From the NCBI GenBank assembly GCA_000320605.2, contig KB445796.1, forward strand, positions 774,926 to 838,925: a stretch of 64,000 bases of DNA. The letters are read 5' to 3'. Position numbers and translations under genes: made by a program. Under the pieces are notes generated by a model. That model saw only the letters and a program-made list of their open reading frames with translations. It was not told the origin of the DNA and did not search any database. The DNA comes from Gelatoporia subvermispora B (lineage: Eukaryota > Basidiomycota > Agaricomycetes > Polyporales > Gelatoporiaceae). Shown in pieces: positions 23,701 to 33,461 of this stretch (position 1 is its first letter; each line of letters starts with the position of its first letter).

Positions 23701-25393
23701 TGACCGGATCCAACGGGATTCGTCGCCAAGGTCATGGTAATAGTGGTGGTGAAGGAATCGGAGCTCGGCACGACCGGACCATTGTAAATTTGGATGGACT
23801 GGTCCTCAGTATTGTCCTGCGGGACCGTCATAACCGACGGTGCCAAGCCGCCGCCGGGGAAAACCGACACTTGCACGCTAGTACGGAGCGGGCAATCCTG
23901 GAACTGCGTGCAGCCCGGAACAAGTAGGTTGATCTGGTACTGACCCGCAGCGGAGACGTAGGGCTGCCAGGTGAATGAAGGTGCTTGCGACTGCGGTGTA
24001 CCAACAGCGACATCAGAAACGAGAACCTCCTGCGTCGTAGCAGGAATGTTCGTGTCTGCCTGCTTAGTCGTCCAGTCACCAACCTGCGAGGTGTTCGAGG
24101 GGTTCGGAGCAAAGCATGAAACACCGTTGTTGGAGCTGATGGCAGACGCGAATGCACCAGATGACAGCAACTGCATGATATGCAGGCCAGGACCTGCACC
24201 CTGCCATTCAGTCAAGGTGAGCTGGAATCCGGTGATGCCGAGGTCCCCACTGAAAAGGAAGTCCTGGTACAGGATTGAGGAATCAGTGGAGAGGGGACAG
24301 GGGTTGCTACACGTTTGGTTTTGGCCATTCTGAGGGTCCACGAAGGTCAACGTCTGCACGGTATTGTCGGGGATAGTGGTGATACTGTAAGCTATCAGCA
24401 AACGAGTTCGAGCAGTAAAATTAACATTATCACGCACGTGAAGCCCGTGGTGCTCCTTCCATCCACAAAGGTGTTCCCCAGGCGAAGACCCCTCGCGGTG
24501 AGCGACATGAAATCGCGCACAGTGATAACAGCCTGTGTTCCGTCCGCTCCGAACCACGACTGATCAGAACCATCTGCGCCCGATGGACAGAGGATATTCT
24601 GGATATTACTAAAGCCAGATTCGGAAGTAGACGGATCACCCTCAATCTGGGCGTTTTGCAGAGGGACGGGGACCAGCGAAGATGAAAACGGCGTTGCTCC
24701 CTGGGAGAACGGGACGTTCGGATTGTTGGTATCGTTCAGCGGAACCGTGTTGTTTCCGAACGCGGTAAGGAAAGATCCGGAGAAGAAGATACTAGATTGG
24801 GATGCGTTTGTCGTGATAGAGAGGACTTCTGCCGCGGCACCGGTCAGGCCTCCGAACGGAGGTGCCGACCAAGATGAACTCTTGGTGTCCCACACAGCGA
24901 CTGCTGATGCTGGTGAATCGAAATTTCCTCCAGCCCACACCTTGTTCTCCTTCGTATCGCAAAAGAGTGCACGGACCTCCCCGCTAGGACCATTGGAGCC
25001 TAACGCAGAGAAGGAGCCGGAGGACGGGGTATAGGACGCGACGTTGCTGGCGGACGTGTTGTTTATCGACGAGAAGGAGCCTCCAAAGTAGAAGGTGTTA
25101 CCGAGGGCGCATCCTGCAAGAATGCTGCCTCCGGAAGAAGTAGATGCGAGAGTAGAGAGCGAGCCGTCAGGATTTCGAGAAATGAGAGTAGCTGTGGAAG
25201 GATCGAACGAGACAGAGGACGAGTTGTCAAAGAGACCGAGACCTGCGAATGCACCAGCCAGGCCGACCTTGCCCATACGGTCAAAGTCGACGAGGGGAAG
25301 GCTAGCAGACGCGACATTGGAGAGAAGCAAGAGAACTGACGAGACCGAGAGGAGACATGGTAACGAGGAGTTATGCCTTGATTGGGGTGCCAT
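20789..25393 (-). CDS. RAX2: Rax2-like polarity marker with C-terminal SH3 domain
   Basis: Seven exons (25393-24438, 24384-22137, 22082-21895, 21841-21780, 21720-21454, 21397-20908, 20855-20789) encode 1425 residues. There is a signal peptide (MAPQSRHNSSLPCLLSVSS and a hydrophobic core). A very long extracellular part follows, rich in Ser/Thr/Asn and beta-propeller-like repeats (FYFGGSFSSINN, LFVGGSFSD, VVVLGGNFSFSS, ELYIGGQFSLQG), typical of Rax2. One membrane helix (VVILISIAIAAGIVFLLVLI) is followed by a ~190-residue cytoplasmic tail. The tail ends with ARYSFDGAGEGELALAAGQ, LEILDDKDPSWWYARDA and EGVVPAAYV, which is a recognisable SH3 domain split by an intron. Yeast Rax2 marks bud sites and is required for bipolar budding; in hyphae the family supports tip polarity. 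An upstream in-frame ATG at 25543 exists, but the signal peptide favours 25393. Confidence 0.9.
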
Positions 25394-26426
25394 GAGGAAA
25401 GGACATACACGGCCGCAGCTAGAGAAGGGGTATAACAGGCTGAGGGCCGTGTAGAGGGCTTTGAGCCGTGAGCGCAATGAACGCGAGTCGCGTGCAGAAA
25501 GCGTTGTTGCCCGCATCCGCATCTCCTCGTTTCCAACAATCAACAGCTCACGTGCTGTCCCCGCTTTTGGTAACTAGGTTAGCCTTGGGTTAGCCATTAA
25601 TTCGCTCTTTGCTCTCTGTCTGCAGCCCTGGGCTGACTCGCAGAACGTCCACGTCCTCCGTGAACGACGCGTGCATGGAAAACATCCCATCGGACCACTA
25701 GCCTAGACCTCTCTACTCGCGACCACCTCTGACACGACCAATGCACGGAAGCGGCGCGCACTTTAGCCTCCTCCGCTCGCTACTCTCCGGGCTTGGCTGC
25801 CTACTCGATCGTCATAGCTGTGCGCTCTCTAGCAGTAACATAACAAGCACCTGGCCTCCACGTCTCTCCTAAACGCCTCTGGTAAATGGCATTTGCCAAC
25901 CGCCCGAGATCGACACAGCACGGCTGCCGCGTGAGACTCGCTCTACCACGAGCCCGTTCAACACGACATGACTTTATTTCCGTGCCTTGTGATGATGGCC
26001 CCGGAAGCAACTGGCTACGGCGAGCTTTACCTCGACCTTGTGGAATGGCTCCGGCAGCAGATCACACGTCTCTCCACCCCGCTGACATAAGCCAGATAGG
26101 CCGGGAAAGGCAGCGCAAGAGGAGGCTCGGAAACGCGGACCGCCGAGTCGAGGCGGGTGGTTGTGCGTTAGAGAACTCCCTACTCCCTCCTGAGCGGCGG
26201 CCGTCTGCCACTGCAGTCACAGGGTTTCCATCATGATCTCTCGGATTGGCCCAATCCATGCAGACCCGTCCCCCTCGGGCCAGACACTCGCACGCGCATC
26301 GCTCGACACCAGCCTTCGCTACCGACGTCCCAAGCTTCCCCACATTCGCACACTGCGCCCGCCGGCCGCAACTATAAAGCCTGATACTCGCCTTGCAAGC
26401 TCTATCACAGCTCCTCTACCCTCACC
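25394..26426. promoter_or_regulatory. Divergent intergenic region, RAX2 / dioxygenase
   Basis: About 1 kb separating two divergently transcribed genes. It contains no supported gene and must hold both promoters. An ACTATAAAGCC sequence at about 26370, roughly 57 bp before the dioxygenase ATG, is a plausible TATA-type element for that gene. Confidence 0.4.
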
Positions 26427-27772
26427 ATGGCCTCCGAACAACAGATGAAGGACCCTCTCCTCGTCGGGACCGCGATTCGCGCCCAACTCGAGCACGAGAT
26501 ACCCCAGGACATACCCCTCGATCGTGATTTCCACGAGCACACAGATTATACCATTACGGATCAGTGAGTACAGGTATTATTAGACTCTCGGACACTGGGA
26601 CTCACGTACCTCAAGCGTACAGGAGCTTCATCGGAAGCTGAGCAAGGACCCGCGCACCCTGGAGCTCATCACGTCACTTGTCTCGCACATACATGCATTC
26701 GCGCGCGAGACGCGACCAACCCATGCTGAATGGTCCAAGACAATCCAGTTCCTTACGGCAGCTGGCAAGGAGAGCACGGACTACAAGAACGAGTTCATCC
26801 TGCTCAGTGACTGCCTGGGCTTGAGCGCACTTCTGGACGAGCTTGAGCACCCGAAGCCCTCGGTATGTGACACAGACAGACCTTCGTGATCGTGGTTTGA
26901 CACTGCACTAGGGTTGCACGGACAGTTGCGAGCCTGGTCCATTTTACACGGAAGATGCTCCTGAAGTACCGTCGGGCTCTTCGTTGGCCAAGGCGGGGAC
27001 GCACGGTGAAGCCATGTACTTCATCGGTACCGTCAAGAACCTCAAGGGAGAGAGCATCCAAGGGGCGAAGGTTGACGTCGTAAGTTTGGTTCAGCTATCA
27101 GAGGCGCCCCGCATCTAATCACCCTTATTAGTGGCAAGCCGACGGCGACGGTCTGTATGACATCCAATACCCGGACCGCGTCGACGCAAACGACCGAGGG
27201 AAGATCATTGCAAACCCCGACGGTACATTTACTTACCGGGGGATCCTGCCGACAGCGTACCCTATCGTGCGTGCTATCTTTCCGCTTTTGCTGACACCAT
27301 TATTGACATAGCGCAGCCGAGTGATGGACCTGCCGGGCAATTCCTGCGATGGTTAGGTGAGCTCAACTGTTCCAGGTAATGTTGGCTTCCCTGACGCGCA
27401 TACACGTAGGCCGACACCCGCATCGGGCCTCTCACATTCATTTCGCGGTGAAGGCGCCTGGTTACGACGAGTACGTCGCGCTACCTCAATGCATTAGAGC
27501 ATGACCTTTGACACACTTACCGCAGCCTAGTCTCCGCCCTCTACCCATCTCATTCACCATTCCTGGGCAGCGACCCCGTGTTCGCCACCAAGAAGTTGCT
27601 GATCTGCCAGCTTGTTGAGGAGCACGACCCTACCAAGTGGGCGGAAATGGGCTTCAAGGAGGGCGAGGTGAAGAGCGGAAGGGTCTGGGTCTGGAAGTAT
27701 GACTTCGTCCTGGCATCGGTCGAGGAGGTCGAGGAGGTAAAGCGCATTCAGGGTTACAACGCAAAGCTGTAG
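26427..27772 (+). CDS. Intradiol ring-cleavage dioxygenase
   Basis: Seven exons (26427-26563, 26616-26862, 26912-27079, 27132-27266, 27317-27356, 27410-27470, 27526-27772) encode 344 residues. The N-terminal helical part (EWSKTIQFLTAAGKESTDYK) is the dioxygenase N-terminal domain. The catalytic beta-sandwich contains the expected non-haem Fe(III) ligands: Tyr in GPFYTEDAP, Tyr in LPTAYPIPSDGPAG, and the two His of HRASHIHF. KGESIQGAKVDVWQADGDG is the family signature. The substrate is catechol or hydroxyquinol, giving ring cleavage to muconate or maleylacetate in the cytosol. In wood-decay fungi this feeds lignin-derived aromatics to the beta-ketoadipate or hydroxyquinol route. No signal peptide is visible, in keeping with an intracellular enzyme. 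I cannot settle catechol versus hydroxyquinol preference from sequence alone. Confidence 0.92.
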
Positions 27773-28059
27773 AGTAATGCACCATAGTCTCTCTTGGGCG
27801 TTTCAACAACGCAGTTGGCAGTGTCCCGTTACCAGTTAGCGGCTCTTCCCGCGACCCTAATATAATGTGTCCGTGTTTGCGGTCGATCCGCAAGAAATCA
27901 AAGTTTCAGGGGGCCGCATGGCATCCACGTACCCAAAAGATCAAACAAGCTTTCGCAAGTAGCTATGCGCACGTGCGACTCAGGGAGCGGACAAGCTAAC
28001 AAGTCACCACGAGGTGACCCAAGCGCATGGAGAATGCAAAGAGGATGTAATTGACGCGT

Positions 28060-28681
28060 CTACGACTTCACAACCAAGTCGCTGAAGTTGACATCGGTGC
28101 CGACCGGCTGCATGAACGGAGAGAATTGCTCAAAGCGCCTGCATAGCAAAGCGTCCCGTCAGGGATGACACCTAGTCAAACAGAGAGACACATACTGCGT
28201 GTACCGGTAGCGGAACACTGGCTCAGCCTTCGCCTCCCGGAAGCTCTTGGTCTCTTCTGCAAACTGGAACGACTCCCGAAGGCGCCGAACGCCCTCATCC
28301 TCCCAGAAGGAGCCGGAGCTCTTGTACTGAGCGATCCAGCGCTTGATAGAGGAGTCTTCGTCTGCGTAGGGCGCGAACTTGTACCAGCCTACGGCGGCGG
28401 CGCTGAAGGCGACAAAGTATAGCCACGTCCGTGAGGTGAATCCTGTGCGTCCGAGTGAGTTTCACGTAGATGAAAGGCATTCAACGCGGACACGGACCCT
28501 CGGTGGTGTATGTAGTGTGCTCATCGGCCTGGAGGAAATGGCGAGCATCAACGTGGGGCTCGTGGAGGTTGGGCGAGGAGCTCGAGTGCTCGAGGTGGTC
28601 GCCGACCCATCTCCTCTGGATGAGCTGTACAGGCGCGTTCCTGGGAAGGACGGAGCGAGAGGCGGCCCTCGCCAAAGACAT
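28060..28681 (-). CDS. Small mitochondrial inner-membrane protein, possibly a complex I accessory subunit
   Basis: Three exons (28681-28498, 28442-28196, 28138-28060) encode 169 residues. The N-terminus is Arg/Ser/Ala-rich (MSLARAASRSVLPRNAPVQ then RRWVG), like a mitochondrial presequence. One membrane helix follows (TWLYFVAFSAAAVGWYKFAP). The C-terminus contains FREAKAEPVFRYRYTQRF and SPFMQPVGTDVN. This plan resembles the fungal complex I subunit of about 17.8 kDa, including an SPF-x-P-x-G block, but the assignment rests on a loose pattern only. It is convergent with the dioxygenase gene. Confidence 0.6.
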
Positions 28682-29091
28682 TTCGTGGAGGTCGAACTGG
28701 ATGTAACCTGTCCAGGCTGCGATGAGAGCACTCGCTCAATGAACGCTTGTTACGTAATAGGCGCTCTCCCATTCGCCCTTCCGCGGCGTGGTTGCTCGTT
28801 GTCTCTTTCTTTGCTCAAGTTCAATTCGTGGTTCCTCTTCCATGCCGACCACTGCAAAGCCTGATCCAACCATTCTCTGATGATGCTTGGCGATATGCTG
28901 CTTCTCGTGCGCTGATAGTTCCAGTCTTCCGAGCATCGGTCAGCCTCCGCAAGGGTCCTGCAAGCCTCGTCCAGATCAGAACGACCACGTAACTTCACGC
29001 TGCGCGACCTTCTAGCTTCACCGCTCTTCGCCATTGCGCCGTGTTTATACCCCATATTTTATTTCCATCTGCACAATTTCAAACCCTTGAA
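28682..29091. other. Intergenic, divergent flank
   Basis: Divergent region between the mitochondrial protein gene and the hypothetical gene at 29092. A minus-strand open reading (29032-28736, Arg/Glu-rich) overlaps it but has no recognisable motif or supporting structure. Confidence 0.35.
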
Positions 29092-29505
29092 ATGTCTTCA
29101 ACCCAGACCCTTAATGCTACCCTACTTCATGTGGACATCTCCGTCTCTCCTCTGATCGCTGGCGATGCACAGAGCCTACTTGCCGCCACCATATCGGCGC
29201 ATATGCCGCCGTCTCCAACTCCCACAGCCTGCGCAACCCCAATAGTCCGGCGAGACGCCTCGCTGGCATCCCTTGCTACCCTGTCGACCATCTCCCTAGG
29301 AGCGATCCCGCCCCTGTCCCATCCAATACCCCCAAGTTCCATCATCGGTCTACTGGACTTTCTGAAGCGCATGGATAACGACGTCGCCAATGAGGTCAAC
29401 CGAGTACGAATTCTCCTTGAAGAAGCACGCGCGACCGTTCAGGAAGCTCGGGAAGAGTTGACGACCCGTCCAAGGGACATCGAGCCTCAAGAAGAGACAC
29501 CATAA
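29092..29505 (+). CDS. Hypothetical protein with C-terminal coiled coil
   Basis: Single-exon reading of 137 residues from ATG at 29092. The N-terminal half is Ser/Thr/Pro/Ala-rich with hydrophobic turns. The C-terminal third (DFLKRMDNDVANEVNRVRIL and the following Glu/Ala-rich residues) is predicted to be helical, possibly coiled coil. I recognise no family. An upstream in-frame ATG at 29041 exists, but the sequence before 29092 looks like a 5' leader. It could be a young gene or a chance reading. Confidence 0.4.
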   Translation: MSSTQTLNATLLHVDISVSPLIAGDAQSLLAATISAHMPPSPTPTACATPIVRRDASLASLATLSTISLGAIPPLSHPIPPSSIIGLLDFLKRMDNDVANEVNRVRILLEEARATVQEAREELTTRPRDIEPQEETP

Positions 29506-30111
29506 CCTTGTTCACAGCTGGCAAGGCAGATGGAGGAGTGGGCGGATACAAGACCCAGGGTCAAAGTACAATCAACCCCTCATTGCATCATAGGATGTGC
29601 TGCTCCATCTCGTGTATACATAGCTTGTGCTGGCACTCACTGGACAACCTTTTGTTGTAAACACGAATCGTGCTCGCCTCCTGCGTTGAGGTCGCTCAAC
29701 TGTAGTGCTTGATCACCAGCATACCTATGCTCAATATCGTTAAAATGATTGGTTGCAGTTGTGCAAGCGGCGCTACAAGCCGGCTACAAAGGAGATCCCC
29801 GGCAAGTAAGTCTCGCGTAGTGCGGTCCGCCTGCACGAATCCGGCGCATGAGCCGGAGTGAGATGCAACTCGGCCAGTCCAGAACACAGAACACGCTCGT
29901 CGTCCAACTTACGAGCAGTGCAGTGTCCGTCCGCAGTTATGAGCCTGCAGACAGGGTAACGTACATCAGGGAGTCGCTGGTGCTCTAGACACACCCTAGA
30001 AGGACAGGTGCTCAGGACTCTGGAATAAGGTTTGCTCCCGTGGTTTCCATATCCTGTGCAGCAGCAGACCGTTGCGCCCACCCCCGACTCTTCCCCTCAT
30101 CCCCACCTACA
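29506..30111. other. Intergenic, nothing recognised
   Basis: No supported feature. The last ~50 bp before 30112 are pyrimidine-rich (CCCCCGACTCTTCCCC), as is common upstream of start codons in this window. Confidence 0.45.
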
Positions 30112-30666
30112 ATGGGTACGTGCATACCCCTGACACAGCGACCGCTGCGCACCCCGGCTGATACATTCCATGACGCACGCAGCTACCTCCGAAGCCCATC
30201 CTAGCGTCACGAGAGCACCCATCGCACGGCGAAAGTCGTCCATTGACCCGCAGACAGCTGAGAAGCTCGAGAAACACCTCAATCAGCGGCCGGATAAGCA
30301 CGACCTTATCGACCGCAACATCCTCAAGGGCACGTCTGTCCGAGATCATTTGTCGGACCCACCCCGCTGATGCACAGGGACACCAGAGGACAACTTAAAG
30401 GTCGCCCCGTCTCTGCAGGCCGCCAAGGAGCGTCTGCAGCGGTCCCAGCTCGAGGTAAGGAGCAGCAGTGCGCTGCGGCAAGATCCGTCTCAAGCGTCGT
30501 GACCTTGTTATCAGGACAGGCTCGAGCATGCGCTGCAGCAGCGGCCAAAGCCGGAGGAACTTGTCAGAGAAGGGATCTTGCAAGGTCAGTCAAATGATGC
30601 AGCCTTTCCCGCATGCGGACCCGATGGTGATACGGTCTGTCAGAGGATCAACTGCCCCCCGCCTGA
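30112..30666 (+). CDS. Two-repeat RPEL protein, small
   Basis: Five exons (30112-30115, 30183-30329, 30378-30454, 30515-30584, 30644-30666) encode 106 residues beginning MATSEAHPSVTRAP. Two RPEL repeats are clear: LEKHLNQRPDKHDLIDRNIL and LEHALQQRPKPEELVREGIL, separated by a spacer with APSLQAAKERLQRSQ. RPEL repeats bind monomeric actin in animal proteins (MRTF, Phactr); small fungal members exist but their role is poorly known. The first coding exon is only ATGG. The second intron (30330-30377) has a GC donor (AAGG/GCACGT), which is needed to keep the frame. If the last intron is retained, an alternative longer C-terminus is possible. Confidence 0.75.
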
Positions 30667-30855
30667 CACGGCCATTAGTGTCGCGTTTCAATTATCTGGA
30701 CAAGGAGGGGTGAATGTAGTCTATGTGTTGCCCGAGCAGGAGTAATGTATGAGTAGCAGCGTTCGTCTAGTTTGTGAACATCTTGAGCTTGGAGAAACGC
30801 GAGCCAAAGTCGTCAAGCGTACCTCGCATCGCCCCCCTAGACCAGCGCATCCCAA

Positions 30856-31539
30856 TTAGTCCCGCTCCCGATTCCGCAGCTTCTCCCTCATCTCCCGTGC
30901 TGCCCGCTTTGTGCCCTCTCCACCTGCCCACCCTCTAACCCTCAGCCAGCTGACAAGCCTCGGCGTGAACGCCGCTGTCAGCCCCACTCTGACGGGGAGG
31001 AAGAGTGTCTTGTGGACAGTGTACGCGAGCACAAGCATAGCGTAGAGCCCCTCTTGCCCAGAGCCGTTCGAATGCGCTGCGGCGCTATCCATGTCCTCCC
31101 TCCCAGGTTCTGGAGGCGTTGAGTGGATGAGGTCATAAGCGTATTCTTTGACTGAGGAAGCAAAGTGCGCGACGTGATCGGCACCCAAGACGTTGACGGC
31201 GGCAAAGGCCACACCAAAGTCGAGCACAGAGAGAATCAGGTACACGCCTAGTGCATACCAGCCGTAGGACTTTATGAGGTACTTGAGGCGTTGCGAGAGA
31301 GTAGCATTGGGCGGTGGCCCGGCGGGGTCGTTCGGTGACGTAGGCGAGGGGGGTGGCGAGTCGGTCAGGCGAGCGGGGATATGGTGGAAGAGACGATGTG
31401 ACGAGCGTGCGGAGGTGCCTGTTAATGATAGAGGAGAGTGTTCCGCAGCCAGTCGCGAAGTCAGCGGAAGAAGTGGTCGAGAGACACGCGGCACGATGGC
31501 GCGAATGCCAGGGAAACGGAGGATGAAGTTGCGGACCAT
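30856..31539 (-). CDS. DUF1279 / FAM210-type mitochondrial membrane protein
   Basis: Intronless, 227 residues. The first ~45 residues are Arg/Ser/Leu-rich without acidic residues (MVRNFILRFPGIRAIVPRVS), like a mitochondrial targeting signal. The DUF1279 domain is recognisable as LSQRLKYLIKSYGWYALGVY followed by LSVLDFGVAFAAVNVLGADH. A second hydrophobic helix is YAMLVLAYTVHKTLFLPVRV, then a basic C-terminal tail. Animal FAM210A/B act at the mitochondrial inner membrane in protein synthesis and metabolism; the fungal role is less clear. It is divergent from SPE2, with about 360 bp between start codons. Confidence 0.88.
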   Translation of the reverse strand: MVRNFILRFPGIRAIVPRVSRPLLPLTSRLAAEHSPLSLTGTSARSSHRLFHHIPARLTDSPPPSPTSPNDPAGPPPNATLSQRLKYLIKSYGWYALGVYLILSVLDFGVAFAAVNVLGADHVAHFASSVKEYAYDLIHSTPPEPGREDMDSAAAHSNGSGQEGLYAMLVLAYTVHKTLFLPVRVGLTAAFTPRLVSWLRVRGWAGGEGTKRAAREMREKLRNRERD

Positions 31540-31898
31540 GGATTTTGCGGGAGTATGAATGCCGACGAAGGGGGCCTTGAGCCCGCTTTTATTTGAGCGT
31601 GGAGGATGGGGGACACGCTGCTCGCCGGCAGGGGGACGATGTGTTTTGGGCTGAGCTCACTGTCGCGCGTAACGAGCACGGCGGCGGCATCCCGGCAAAT
31701 GCCGAGCTTGGGTGGCTGCAACTTTTTCTATCGATCACCGAGATAACTTCGCAAAGCTGCCTTTCCAGCGCGTAGCGCTGCAATCTCCTGTCCCTCCTCC
31801 TCCGCCCTTATATGCATCTGCTGAACCTCCTTCTCGCTCTGTACCAACACCCTCCTCGATAGCATACTCATCAAACCACCGACCAAGTCCCTTTCCTA
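31540..31898. promoter_or_regulatory. Divergent promoter region, FAM210-like gene / SPE2
   Basis: A 359-bp gap between two divergent ATGs. A CTTATATGCATC sequence near 31807 lies about 90 bp before SPE2, and a TTTTATTT near 31587 lies about 50 bp before the other gene; both could serve as AT-rich core elements. No specific operator is recognised. Confidence 0.35.
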
Positions 31899-33461
31899 AT
31901 GGCCACTGATGCCGAACAACCTGCCACCTGCCCTTTCGAGGGTCCCGAGAAACTTCTCGAGATCTGGTTCACGCCCTCACCCACGGACTTACCCGATGCC
32001 TCCACGAGCACCGATGGCAAATTCGGTCTCAGAAAAGTACCCAGAGATGTCTGGGCTGACATGTTGGACATTGTCAAGTGCAAAATTCTTTCGGTCATAG
32101 AGGGTGCCGAGATGGACGCGTACCTGCTGAGGTGAGTGCACGGCACGAGACAATAAAATATGATGTCAATCTTGGTCAACTCGCGGCTCCATGTTTGCAA
32201 GCGAATTACGTGGTGGCTTGATGTGCAGGGATTTTCGCGCTCGTCCACTCCGACGCTGACCGAGTGTCTACATGGATCGGACAGTTTACGCGATGTCCCT
32301 GAGCCGAGTCCACCCGCACCGATATACTGCTCTGTCAATTGTTAACAGTGCAGCGCTAACCCCTCTCTGCGCCGCAGCGAATCGTCCCTCTTCGTCTCTC
32401 CACACCGCCTCATTCTCAAAACATGCGGAACGACGCTCAATCTCCTGGGGCTACCCCGCATTCTGGAGATCGCTAGCGAACATGCGGCCCTGCCTTCCGT
32501 CTACCGCTGCTTCTACTCTCGAAAGGCCTTCATGTTTCCTGAACGGCAGCTCGGCCCTCACCGGGACTGGCGCGCCGAAGTCGAGTATCTCGATGATATC
32601 TTCCCAAACGGTGCAGCATACACAGTAGGAAAAGTGAATGGCGATCACTGGCTGCTGTACATGACGGGCCCAGGAGACTGCGCAGGCACTGCGCCGAGCT
32701 CGCCTATCTCGCGGCTTGCATCACTGCCCGGGGGGGATCGCGCCGCCGACAGCCTCGACGAGCCTGGGCCGTCGACCCCCGCGGATACCATCTCGCAAGA
32801 CTATACCATTGAAATCCTCATGACCCACCTAGCACCCGCTGCTCGCATACCATTCATCAACACGACTTCCGAATCCGAATCCCCCGACCTTGATCCCTCG
32901 GCACATGCCAGTGCTTTATCATCCACGCTCGGTATCACCGACTTATTCCCATCCCACCTCACCACTCTCGACGCGTACTCGTTCCTTCCCTGTGGCTACT
33001 CGTGTAACAGCCTGATCAAATGGCGGGATGATGCAGGCCAGAACCCGGTAACAAGCGGGGAAGGCTATTACACGATCCACGTAACCCCAGAAGAAGGCTG
33101 GTCATATGCCAGCTTTGAATGCAACATCCCCCTCCCCACTGTTCCTACGGACCAGGACAGCAGCATCCCCGATTTGAAGACGCTGATCCGACGTGTCGTC
33201 AGCATCTTCCAGCCTGGAAACCTGACTTTGACGCTGTTCATCTCGAGCAGAGATAACAGCAGTGCAGAAGAGGAAGGCGGCGAAAGCGCCGTCGAAGCCG
33301 CACAGCGTGCCTTCAAGGTAGCTTTGACAGTGCCTCCGACCGTGCAGGACGGTGCCAACAGTGGCGGTGGTTTCAGTGGCGTGTACAGGCGCACGGACAA
33401 GATCAACTACGAGTTCGGTGGATACGACCTCGCGTTCGCAAGTTTTGAACTGCGACAATGA
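31899..33461 (+). CDS. SPE2: S-adenosylmethionine decarboxylase proenzyme
   Basis: Two exons (31899-32131, 32378-33461) encode 438 residues. The family start FEGPEKLLEIWF is present. The autoprocessing site reads AYLLSESSLFVSP: the chain cleaves itself between Glu79 and Ser80, and Ser80 becomes the pyruvoyl cofactor. The catalytic Cys lies in LKTCGTTLNLLG. The processing Ser and His regions are PCGYSCNSL and YYTIHVTPEEGWSYASFE. FPERQLGPHRDWRAEVEYL and DDIFPNGAAYTVGK also match. The enzyme makes decarboxylated SAM for spermidine and spermine synthesis. The single intron (246 nt) is four to five times the local norm and splits the Ser78 codon, two codons before the cleavage site. A Ser/Asp-rich insertion (about 32690-32800) is typical of fungal members. 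Confidence 0.95.

Noticed and set aside
28736..29032. Minus-strand Arg/Glu-rich reading of about 99 residues
   Set aside because: It lies in a divergent promoter region, has no recognisable motif, and amino acid make-up is explained by GC-rich sequence.
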